64,000 bases of DNA. Origin: QYOJ01 sp964449285 (lineage in GTDB: Bacteria; Bacteroidota; Bacteroidia; Bacteroidales; FEN-979). Within the stretch, counting starts at the first letter, position 1; each line of letters begins with the position of its first letter. Positions 41,577-49,661 of the stretch are shown here, one piece after another. The notes under the pieces were generated by a model. The model searched no databases and was not told the origin of the DNA. It was given only the letters and a program-made list of their open reading frames with translations. The stretch is from contig CAYUZX010000009.1 of assembly GCA_964449285.1 (NCBI GenBank), positions 4,056 to 68,055 on the forward strand, written 5' to 3'. The translations under genes and the position numbers were made by a program.

Positions 41577-44441
41577 ATGAAAAAAGATCTATTTTCTTTG
41601 ATTATGGCTTTCGTTCCTATCTTCTTATCGGCACAGAATACGTCAATTCAACCGGATCTCTTCCTTCATGACGATTCATATACATATGGGTGTAACAAAA
41701 GCGCTCCTGCTTTTTACAACTTCCAGGGAAATATGCTGATGTTTAATTATCAGAAAGTGAAAACCGCCGGAGGCGAAACTATTGATCTGAATTGTGTGTT
41801 TGTATTCAACAATGAGAATGGTAAGTGGGAACCATTTAACTGGGAAAATAATGGACAACCATACAACTATATTGCTTTTGGGTTTGACGGAGAAAACGGA
41901 TACAATAATCAATACAGGTGCGGAACTGAACTCACTGTGCTACATACCTTTGCATTTGAGTTCAATCAGCAACTTTGGTTTTATATGCTGATCAAATCAA
42001 GTTATGCATTTACTTTACATGATTATGTGGAGTGTTATGCCCGGCTGGCCGATGACAAGTCACACTGGATTAGCTATTATACCGAATTTCACGGAGAGCC
42101 ACATAAAACCAAGAGGGGAGCAATGCAGACGGATACTTGCCTTTATTTTTTCAATTATATAGACAATGATAAAATTGACTATTATCAAACATGGTGGTAT
42201 TACAAATATTATTACAATCAGTCGCAAAACCGGTTTATTGTTACAGGCGACAGCGCCATCCTAAATGGTATGCAGGGTAGTATATTGGGTGGAATGTTTT
42301 CGTTTTACGATACGCTGAATCATCACTACACCTATATCAATACCTTCAATCAAAAGGGAAACAGTTACCTTGGGTTTTTGGATTCTGTCTGGCAATATAC
42401 TCCTGTTCATGGAGGAGTATACAGCAATTGCGCAGCTTCTGCAATCGTCCAGGGATCCATACAGGGCAAACGAACCACCATTTCTGGCCATTCGGAGGAT
42501 AACCAACGATACGCATTATTCATCATAGGTTCACAGAAAAACTCTGACGGACATTATCCGGTCACCTATCATGAATTGATGTATGAACTGAACTACAATA
42601 TAAATGAATATACTGGAACGGTCGTGCTGCCAACTTCCACAACACCGAAGGATGTCAATAGCCAATTCCTGATAACCGGAACATTTGATCTTGTTCCAAA
42701 ACATTTTACCAATTATCTGGGATCAGATAATGACGGATTTCAGCAGCAGGTATGGTTCTTTTATCCCGATTCAAAAAAGAAACTGAACGGGGCTTGTTTC
42801 AACTCGGATCTCTGGCGGCCTGTCCAAAATTCTGCTGTGTCAAGCAATGATCTCGCAAACGACAGCCTATATGGAAAAGAAATCACCACCATGTGGTCGC
42901 TTACTGGAATCGTAGATGGTGCACCACCGTGTTCCATTGATTGGGAGGTCTGGAAACAGAACAACGAAGTGGATCCCACGGAATTGGTCTTCACGAAAAC
43001 GGAGGTTTCCAAAACGGAATTAACCAACGCATATGAAAACGAGTATTCCATGGGTTATGAGATCAAGACCGGTATGGGAGAGGAGGGTGGATTGGGTTTC
43101 GGTACTAAATTTAAATATTCCAATGCATACCTGAATAAGGTTAGCACCGGAACCACCATTACCACGGAACTTACCAAATCCTTTCCCCTAAATGAAGAGT
43201 TACAGGAAAAGGGGGTGTTTATTTATACCATTCCAGATATGACCAGGATCAGCTACCAGGTATATCCATGGTGGGATACCCAGCTTAATAACCCGATCCC
43301 TAATTCGTTGCAGTACCTTTTCAGGACAACAGGAACAACGGTCAAGTCTTCGCCCAGGGCAATTGCAGAGTTTCCCTTTCTGATCAATGAACCCAATGCA
43401 ATGGATCTGGCCGATTGGGAACCCGATCACCGGACCATGCACTGGGAGGGTATCATAAACAGCGGTTTGCAGCCGGTGGCCACCATGAACTGGACATCTC
43501 CGACGGCCGGTGATGTAGGGACATTTGATGAGGTAGCCGATTCCACGACTTCATCAGCCCAAAAAACGACCTATGATGTTGAAATATCTGCCGGATTAAA
43601 GATTCCGGCCATTTTTGAAATTGGATTATCTTACGGTGAAAAAACCAGCTTTGAATCAGAGGTAAAAGCCCAGACCGAAATCGGACACAAAGTGGAAGCC
43701 TCACTTAAGAATCTCACTGAAAAGAGTTTAGGTGTTAATTTCTCGGAGTATACGGTTGAAATGTACTGGTTCAAACCAGAGGATGAAAATTGGTGGTTTT
43801 ATGACAGTCTGGATGGACAAAAGCCATGGTATATCAGTTATATTGTCAATTATACACAGGGGAACCTAGTATCGGTAACACCCGAAAACAATATGAGATT
43901 AAAATCTTCGGAAATCATTTTTTCCTGGTATGCTGAAGATGTTGAAATAGAAGAGTATACCCTGTTCATCGCCTCAACCTCTCATATTTCACCTTCAACA
44001 ACACTTTACAGGAAATCATTCCTGAAGGAAACGACTGCCGGCATAGCGGATACTGTCTTGGAAAAAGAAAGAACTTACTATTGGGCGGTAAGAGGGATCA
44101 CTGGTGATAAGGATATCCTCTGGTCTGAATCCCGGGCCTTTACCATTCAGCGAGCCCCCCCTTCCCTGACGGATGAAAATCATCTCCAGGCAACAATCTA
44201 CCCAAACCCGGCAAACTCAGATCTGATCAATATTCTGGCGTTGAGTTCAACCCCTGGAATCATCACTGTCGAAATCTATTCGATGACCGGAAAACTACTG
44301 GTTCGAAAAACAACTATCCAGGATGATGCCAATCCGGTTGCGATAGAATTTCGCTCATTAACTTTGGAAGCAGGTATTTATATTGTTGAGATCCGTTCGG
44401 AAACAGGTCATATAGCTAAGAAGCTGATAATCTGTAAATAA
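41577..44441 (+). CDS. Large secreted protein with T9SS type A sorting domain
   Basis: A 954-residue protein with signal peptide (MKKDLFSLIMAFVPIFLSAQ) and a C-terminal type A T9SS sorting domain (about 880-954: IYPNPANSDLINI, GKLLVRK, LEAGIYIVEI). A fibronectin-type strand region precedes it (TPENNMRLKSSEIIFSW). The central part (about 470-760) has long Ser/Thr-rich alternating stretches (KVSTGTTITTELTKSF; ADSTTSSAQKTTYDVEISAGL) that recall aerolysin-type beta-pore-forming proteins, but no specific motif is certain. Exported and anchored at the cell surface or released; the function is unknown. Confidence 0.75.
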   Translation: MKKDLFSLIMAFVPIFLSAQNTSIQPDLFLHDDSYTYGCNKSAPAFYNFQGNMLMFNYQKVKTAGGETIDLNCVFVFNNENGKWEPFNWENNGQPYNYIAFGFDGENGYNNQYRCGTELTVLHTFAFEFNQQLWFYMLIKSSYAFTLHDYVECYARLADDKSHWISYYTEFHGEPHKTKRGAMQTDTCLYFFNYIDNDKIDYYQTWWYYKYYYNQSQNRFIVTGDSAILNGMQGSILGGMFSFYDTLNHHYTYINTFNQKGNSYLGFLDSVWQYTPVHGGVYSNCAASAIVQGSIQGKRTTISGHSEDNQRYALFIIGSQKNSDGHYPVTYHELMYELNYNINEYTGTVVLPTSTTPKDVNSQFLITGTFDLVPKHFTNYLGSDNDGFQQQVWFFYPDSKKKLNGACFNSDLWRPVQNSAVSSNDLANDSLYGKEITTMWSLTGIVDGAPPCSIDWEVWKQNNEVDPTELVFTKTEVSKTELTNAYENEYSMGYEIKTGMGEEGGLGFGTKFKYSNAYLNKVSTGTTITTELTKSFPLNEELQEKGVFIYTIPDMTRISYQVYPWWDTQLNNPIPNSLQYLFRTTGTTVKSSPRAIAEFPFLINEPNAMDLADWEPDHRTMHWEGIINSGLQPVATMNWTSPTAGDVGTFDEVADSTTSSAQKTTYDVEISAGLKIPAIFEIGLSYGEKTSFESEVKAQTEIGHKVEASLKNLTEKSLGVNFSEYTVEMYWFKPEDENWWFYDSLDGQKPWYISYIVNYTQGNLVSVTPENNMRLKSSEIIFSWYAEDVEIEEYTLFIASTSHISPSTTLYRKSFLKETTAGIADTVLEKERTYYWAVRGITGDKDILWSESRAFTIQRAPPSLTDENHLQATIYPNPANSDLINILALSSTPGIITVEIYSMTGKLLVRKTTIQDDANPVAIEFRSLTLEAGIYIVEIRSETGHIAKKLIICK

Positions 44442-44452
44442 AACTTCAACCT

Positions 44453-45307
44453 TCAACCTCCAATTTGTACAAGAAAGCCTGAAGCCTCGAAAAAAGCTTT
44501 CAGGGAAGAAAGATTTTGTTGCCGTGAAGGTTTCGTTCCGGTCATTTTATCCTCAAGGTTAAACCGCCTATACTTGTTTTTCGCAATAGCGTGATAGGGG
44601 AGTAAGTGTACACATTGAGGTGAACTGGTGAATTGGTGAACTGGTGAGTTAAACTTCTGCATTGCTACATTTCTGCATTCCTGCATTGATCCAAGAAATT
44701 CAATGATTGATTGAATATTGTAAGGATTGTCGGTGATGCCAGGGATAACAGGAAATCGGATGATTACCTGTTTCCCGGCTTTAAGAAGGAGTTTCAGGTT
44801 TTTCAGGATGCCCTTATTGGAGACTCCTGTATATTTCAGATGTTCTTCTTCGTTCATAATCTTCAGGTCGTATAGAAAGAGATCAGTGTATGGCATAACA
44901 CGACGGATATCCTCTTCAGATGCATAGCCGGTAGTATCTAGTGCCGTATGGAATCCCTTCTCTTTTAGTGACTGAAGCAGCGCCGTGCAAAATTCCGGCT
45001 GATAGAGAGGTTCGCCTCCCGAAAGCGTCACACCGCCACCTGATTCTTCGTAAAAGATCCTGTCACGTTCTGCCTGCCTGACAAGCTCATGAATATCCGT
45101 TTCATAGCCTGTAATCTCCTGTTTTTCAAAGAGTTTACCGTCCAGTGAACGATGTCTGACTGTTTGCTGGGGAGCCCCGTCGCGGCTTTCAGGATTATGG
45201 CACCACCAGCAGGTGAGGGGACACCCTTTGAAAAAGATTGTAGTACGGATACCCGGACCGTCATGGACCGCAAACCGTTTGATATCGAAAATAACTCCTT
45301 TAGTCAC
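44453..45307 (-). CDS. Glycyl radical enzyme activating enzyme (radical SAM)
   Basis: A 284-residue PflA-type radical SAM protein. The motif CPLTCWWC with HDGPGIRTTIFFKG before it is diagnostic, as is SGGEPLYQPEFC. The usual ferredoxin-like Cys-rich insert of dehydratase activases is absent; the insert region instead reads ESRDGAPQQTVRHRSLDGK. Residues about 205-230 (GSMQECRNVAMQKFNSPVHQF) are repeat-encoded. It would install the glycyl radical, with the enzyme at 37123-39570 as obvious partner although five genes lie between them on the other strand. Confidence 0.88.
   Translation of the reverse strand: MTKGVIFDIKRFAVHDGPGIRTTIFFKGCPLTCWWCHNPESRDGAPQQTVRHRSLDGKLFEKQEITGYETDIHELVRQAERDRIFYEESGGGVTLSGGEPLYQPEFCTALLQSLKEKGFHTALDTTGYASEEDIRRVMPYTDLFLYDLKIMNEEEHLKYTGVSNKGILKNLKLLLKAGKQVIIRFPVIPGITDNPYNIQSIIEFLGSMQECRNVAMQKFNSPVHQFTSSPQCVHLLPYHAIAKNKYRRFNLEDKMTGTKPSRQQNLSSLKAFFEASGFLVQIGG
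44619..44690. repeat. GGTGAACT and CTGCATT tandem micro-repeats inside the activase gene
   Basis: Four copies of an 8-base GGTGAACT/GGTGAATT unit followed by four CTGCATT-like units (TTCTGCATTGCTACATTTCTGCATTCCTGCATTG). The region encodes about 24 residues (roughly QECRNVAMQKFNSPVHQFTS) between conserved parts of the radical SAM activase, apparently as an in-frame insertion. Confidence 0.85.
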
Positions 45308-46643
45308 AGTAGAAGATGATCTTTTGGCGGATAGCTTCCTGACAAATGGGGCAGAAACCCTTAGCGCTGTTGTCCTTCATCCTGCAGTTCATCATCGGAC
45401 TAAAGATCCCTTTGGCCATGTAACCACCGCCTTCGAACATTCCAACCACGTCCTGATACGTTGAATCTCGTGGAGTTGGAATCGGGACGCCTTCGTTTAT
45501 CAATGATTTCCATTTGGATCCGAAATCAACATCTGTTGTAATATTCGGCTCCCAGGGCTCTATCTGCAAATTGTAGAAACCATCATAATTCACTCCTCCT
45601 ACATATTCATCGGCCAGCCCTCCAAACGCATGCCCGAATTCGTGGATGGAAACAATCTCACTTACGTCGTGATCAACAGTGCTCTGGCAGTAGTGATTGT
45701 AAAACCCGCCTCCTCCATATTTTTTGCTGTTGTTAAGGATGATAATCTGGTCGTAAGGTGCATTTGCCGCGGCATCCCGCATGCTCCAGGTATCAGGCGT
45801 GGTCAGGTACCGATCGGAGTCGAATGTGGAAAAACTGCTGTTAAAACCTGTGTTGACATATTCCCGTTTCTCAGGGATATCAACTCCTGATCCGGCTGAG
45901 GCTGATTCAATGGCCCAGAATGTGATCTTATCCCTGTATTCAGAAAAGGGTTCGAATGACAGGAAATATTCCATGATCCTCCTGGCATCTTCCAGGAATT
46001 TGGGCATCTCCTTCACAGTGTATCCTTCGGCCAAAAATGCAATGTCGACTTGTGTGGCCGGCTTACCCGGATCAGAGAGGGGTGTGACAACCAGGGAGTC
46101 TATCGCTTCATGCAGGATGAAATAATTATTCGGGTCGACTGCCATGGAAAAGAGTTTCTCAAATTCTCCCGTGTTGTAGTTGCGTTTGTCGATCTCAAAC
46201 CTGACCGGGGCGATTGGAAATGGCATCGTAGCAGTCATTGGGTAGGCCCGTGGTACCTCTTTGGCTTCAGCCGTCCCCTGGAACTCTTCAAACAAGGAAG
46301 AGAAACCTTTCCTGAAGAGGAGTCGTCCGGAGACAGAATCGTATAGTGAAAACCGATAGTTGCCTGAATTCCAGGGGTCAATGAGGTTTCTGTGTGGGCC
46401 ACCCCACAAAGGCTCTTCTTTCAGTTGCCAGAGGTAGACGTTGGTCTCAATATCGTTTCCAGCAAGCAGGTAATCGATCCGTAATGTCTTATCTGTGAAG
46501 AATTGATCAAAGTTGATCTTTTCAATTTTCTTATCAGAAATCTGTGTGACAGACTGATCGGGAATAGGTGTAATCGAGACATCCTGGCCGATGCCCATTA
46601 AGGTAGCCAGGATCAGAACAATAGAGAAGGTTGTCTTCATCAT
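45300..46643 (-). CDS. M64 family metallopeptidase (IgA peptidase-like)
   Basis: About 447 residues from tandem Met codons at 46643/46640, chosen because they open a signal peptide (MKTTFSIVLILATLMGIG). The zinc motif HEFGHAFGGLADEY identifies the M64 family, with upstream IIILNNSKKYGGGGFYNHY (key residues LNNSKYGGGG). Secreted. M64 members cleave proteins such as IgA in host-associated bacteria, but many environmental homologues have unknown substrates. The end overlaps the activase start by 8 bases. It is not T9SS-tagged. Confidence 0.9.
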   Translation of the reverse strand: MMKTTFSIVLILATLMGIGQDVSITPIPDQSVTQISDKKIEKINFDQFFTDKTLRIDYLLAGNDIETNVYLWQLKEEPLWGGPHRNLIDPWNSGNYRFSLYDSVSGRLLFRKGFSSLFEEFQGTAEAKEVPRAYPMTATMPFPIAPVRFEIDKRNYNTGEFEKLFSMAVDPNNYFILHEAIDSLVVTPLSDPGKPATQVDIAFLAEGYTVKEMPKFLEDARRIMEYFLSFEPFSEYRDKITFWAIESASAGSGVDIPEKREYVNTGFNSSFSTFDSDRYLTTPDTWSMRDAAANAPYDQIIILNNSKKYGGGGFYNHYCQSTVDHDVSEIVSIHEFGHAFGGLADEYVGGVNYDGFYNLQIEPWEPNITTDVDFGSKWKSLINEGVPIPTPRDSTYQDVVGMFEGGGYMAKGIFSPMMNCRMKDNSAKGFCPICQEAIRQKIIFYCD

Positions 46644-46711
46644 GACAAGTTTTTTTGTGTAAATGTACGTAAATAGGAACCGAACTGTTAATTTTGTAAA
46701 AAAGAAGCTAT

Positions 46712-48424
46712 ATGAAAACATTCTTACTACGGATACTTGTGCTGGCTTTTGTACTCCTGGCCTGGATCCCACGTTCGTTTACACAGGAGATGAACGATAA
46801 AAGAAACAATCCTTCGCTGCACCATGAGGTGCCAGATGACGCTTATTTGCCTCCTTCTGGTATTCAGATACAGCCTGTTAAGGGCTATAAGTCTGTAAAT
46901 TCATCTATCTTTACCATCCAGGTGAATGTAGATGAAAATGGCTATAATATTCCCGATGATGCAGCCAATGAGCCTTCGATTGCAGTTGATCCCACGAACC
47001 CGGATAACATGGTAATCGGGTGGCGTCAGTTCGACAACATCAGCAGCAATTTCAGGCAGGCCGGATATGGTTATACTTCTGACGGTGGCCAATCCTGGAC
47101 ATTCCCAGGGGTGATCGATCCAGGTATCTTCCGCTCCGATCCGGTATTGGATGCCGATGCAAACGGGACAATTTTCTATAACAGCCTTACTTCGGATGGC
47201 TACGCATATACGTGTAAAGTATTCCGAAGCAGCGACGGAGGTGCCGACTGGGATGATGGAGTGAATGCAAGGGGAGGAGATAAGCAATGGATGGTCATCG
47301 ACAAAACGGAAGGCATTGGCGCCGGGAATATCTACTCATTCTGGACAGTATACTATTCCTCTTGTTATCCGGGTTTCTTCACCCGGTCGACCGATGGAGG
47401 TGATTTTTATCAGAACTGTGAACCTGTCCAGGGAGTACCCTATTGGGGGACTATGGCGGTTGGTCCCGATGGAGAACTTTATACCGTTGGTTCAGGAGAG
47501 GATGAAGGCGTGGTCGTTTCAAAATCCACGACAGCCCAGAATCCTGTCAATGTTATTAGCTGGGATTTTGCCGAACAGGTCTACCTGGATGGGCATATAA
47601 CTTCACAATCTAACGTAAACCCGGCCGGATTGCTTGGCCAGGCCGATATTGGCGTAGATATTTCAGAAGGACCGGGCCGTGGAAATGTATACGTTTTATC
47701 CTCTGTTGAGAGGCCAGGCGCGGGAGATCCTGCGGATGTGATGTTTTCAAAAAGCACAGACGGAGGGTCCACCTGGAGCCTTTTTCCTGTCCGGATCAAT
47801 GATGACCCTGGGAATAACCATTACCAGTGGTTTGGCACCATGTCTTTATCTCCCGATGGAAGAATCGACGTAGTATGGCTCGATACACGTGATGCTCCAA
47901 CAGGTACTTATCTCTCAGCTCTCTATTATTCCTATTCAACAGATGAAGGAGAGACATGGTCAACCAACGAACGTCTCTCCGAACTCTTCGATCCGCACGT
48001 TGGCTGGCCACAGCAGGAAAAGATGGGAGATTATTTCGACATGCGGTCGGATGAAACAAACGCGCACCTCGCATGGGCAAATACATTGAATGGAGAGGAG
48101 GATGTTTATTACAGCCGGATTACTCCTACATACATAGGTGTGGAAGAGGCAAACGGAGGATCAAACGCATGTCCCATAACTTGCTATCCCAATCCTTTTT
48201 ACGACAACACGACAATCCGGTATGTCCTGGAAGAGGAAGCATTTGTAAAGTTGGAGATCCTTAATCTTTGTGGACAGGTTGTGGAGACACTGGTTTCAAC
48301 AACACAGCAACAGGGCATTCAAACGATCCAGTATCATCCAACGGATCTCCAAACGGGATATTACTATGGAAGACTGACAGCTGGGAAGAAAAAAGCAGTG
48401 ATAAGTGTTTTAAAGATCAGGTAA
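46712..48424 (+). CDS. Secreted Asp-box (BNR) repeat protein with T9SS sorting domain
   Basis: A 570-residue protein with signal peptide (KTFLLRILVLAFVLLAWIPRSF) and at least five Asp-box motifs: TSDGGQSW, SSDGGADW, STDGGDF, STDGGSTW and STDEGETW, which mark a six-bladed propeller of the sialidase/BNR type. It lacks a clear sialidase catalytic set. The final ~80 residues (CYPNPFYDNTTIRY, LVSTTQQQG, YYGRLTAG) are a type A T9SS sorting domain. Probably cell-surface or released; substrate unknown. Confidence 0.87.
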   Translation: MKTFLLRILVLAFVLLAWIPRSFTQEMNDKRNNPSLHHEVPDDAYLPPSGIQIQPVKGYKSVNSSIFTIQVNVDENGYNIPDDAANEPSIAVDPTNPDNMVIGWRQFDNISSNFRQAGYGYTSDGGQSWTFPGVIDPGIFRSDPVLDADANGTIFYNSLTSDGYAYTCKVFRSSDGGADWDDGVNARGGDKQWMVIDKTEGIGAGNIYSFWTVYYSSCYPGFFTRSTDGGDFYQNCEPVQGVPYWGTMAVGPDGELYTVGSGEDEGVVVSKSTTAQNPVNVISWDFAEQVYLDGHITSQSNVNPAGLLGQADIGVDISEGPGRGNVYVLSSVERPGAGDPADVMFSKSTDGGSTWSLFPVRINDDPGNNHYQWFGTMSLSPDGRIDVVWLDTRDAPTGTYLSALYYSYSTDEGETWSTNERLSELFDPHVGWPQQEKMGDYFDMRSDETNAHLAWANTLNGEEDVYYSRITPTYIGVEEANGGSNACPITCYPNPFYDNTTIRYVLEEEAFVKLEILNLCGQVVETLVSTTQQQGIQTIQYHPTDLQTGYYYGRLTAGKKKAVISVLKIR

Positions 48425-48451
48425 ACCCTTTCAAGCTCCGATCTTCGATCT

Positions 48452-48468
48452 CCGATTTTAAAAATCGG
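48452..48468. terminator. Possible bidirectional terminator or hairpin between convergent genes
   Basis: CCGATTTTAAAAATCGG is an 8-base inverted repeat in the 59-base gap between the convergent Asp-box and DMT transporter genes. Surrounding CTCCGATCTTCGATCTCCGA units make the stretch repetitive, so it may instead be one more micro-repeat. The tiny loop makes termination uncertain. Confidence 0.35.
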
Positions 48469-48483
48469 ATATCAACAATCGAA

Positions 48484-49380
48484 TTAATCGGAGATCGTCA
48501 TACCTTTCACCTGAACGACGATCATTCCCGCTAGCATCAGGCAACAGCCAAGCAGGATCTTGCCTGTCACTACTTCATTCAGAAATAGCCAGCCCCCGAG
48601 CACGGCAAAGACCGATTCCAGGCTCAGGATGATCGAAGCATAGGCCGGATGAGCTTTTTGCTGGGCAACAACCTGCAAGGTATAGCCAATTCCTACCGAC
48701 ATCACTCCTCCATAAAGGATAGGCCATAGAGCGTTGAGGATTGGTTGCATGTTGATCTCTTCAAGACCGATTGCTACAATCCAGCTTAGTACAGAACAGA
48801 TTGAGAATTGAATGATGGCTGTCCGGATTGGATCGGTTCGTGGAGCTACATGACCTACGATGATAACGTGTGCGGTCCAGATCAGAGCACAGATAAACAC
48901 AAGGGCATCTCCGAAATTGATGCTAAACCCCTCTCTGACACTCAGGAAATAGAGACCGGCAATGGCTAATGCAACACCAATCCAGATAGTAAAATGGTTG
49001 CGTTGCCCTAGAAACAATCCCGCCACAGGAACAAAAACGACATACAACCCTGTGATAAACCCTGCATTGCCGGCGGTGGTAAAGACCAGTCCGTATTGTT
49101 GAAATGAAACTCCTCCGAAGACAAGCAATCCCAGTAGAAGTTGAAGCAGGATTATCTTCTTTCGCTCTCTCTTTGACGGAAGTAATCGATTAAATGTCCG
49201 CTCTTTACGAAAGAATAAGAAAGGTAGTAGCACCAGGCTTCCCAGGCTAAACCTGACAGCCGAGAAGGTAAACGGCCCCACATAATCCATCCCAACTCGC
49301 TGGGCGACGAAGGCAAATCCCCAGATTGCAGCAGCCAGCAGCAGAAGCATGTCGGATTTTACCTTTCCGGATGAGGGCAT
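48484..49380 (-). CDS. DMT superfamily (EamA) transporter
   Basis: A 298-residue protein with ten predicted helices in two EamA repeats: IWGFAFVAQRVGMDYVGP in the first (key residues WGFAFVAQR) and ALIWTAHVIIVG plus SLESVFAVLGGWLFLNE in the second. The family exports amino acids, nucleobases or other small metabolites. Nothing nearby points to a substrate. It is convergent with the T9SS protein and stands upstream of the asparaginase remnant. Confidence 0.92.
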   Translation of the reverse strand: MPSSGKVKSDMLLLLAAAIWGFAFVAQRVGMDYVGPFTFSAVRFSLGSLVLLPFLFFRKERTFNRLLPSKRERKKIILLQLLLGLLVFGGVSFQQYGLVFTTAGNAGFITGLYVVFVPVAGLFLGQRNHFTIWIGVALAIAGLYFLSVREGFSINFGDALVFICALIWTAHVIIVGHVAPRTDPIRTAIIQFSICSVLSWIVAIGLEEINMQPILNALWPILYGGVMSVGIGYTLQVVAQQKAHPAYASIILSLESVFAVLGGWLFLNEVVTGKILLGCCLMLAGMIVVQVKGMTISD

Positions 49381-49413
49381 TGGGATTCATGTTGCAATGA
49401 AATGCGAAGTTAC

Positions 49414-49548
49414 CTAGTATTCAATAAACATCCGCTGGATTTCCTTGTAATCTTTCGTCTTCGTCAATGCCAGCATCAACAGGATCCTTGATTTTTCAGG
49501 CGTTTTAAACCAGGATGCCGAAAATTCGTATTGAGGGTCTAATGGTTA
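49414..49548 (-). pseudogene. Type II L-asparaginase C-terminal fragment, interrupted
   Basis: On the minus strand, from an in-frame TAA (49546-49548) to the TAG stop (49414-49416), the frame reads the last ~43 residues of a type II asparaginase: ASWFKTPEKSRILLMLALTK then TKDYKEIQRMFIEY. The usual ending of such enzymes is LLxLALTxTxD...IQxxF. The stop right before the fragment and the scaffold gap 13 bases further make it broken as assembled. It could be a real remnant or a product of contig-end errors. Confidence 0.7.
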
Positions 49549-49561
49549 ATTTCATTTCATC

Positions 49562-49661
49562 NNNNNNNNNNNNNNNNNNNNNNNNNNNNNNNNNNNNNNN
49601 NNNNNNNNNNNNNNNNNNNNNNNNNNNNNNNNNNNNNNNNNNNNNNNNNNNNNNNNNNNNN
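49562..49661. other. Assembly gap (100 N)
   Basis: Exactly 100 unknown bases. Both edges carry the same ten bases, TCATTTCATC (49552-49561 and 49662-49671), which suggests the two contigs overlap and the gap length is a placeholder. Nothing can be said about any additional sequence. Confidence 0.95.
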
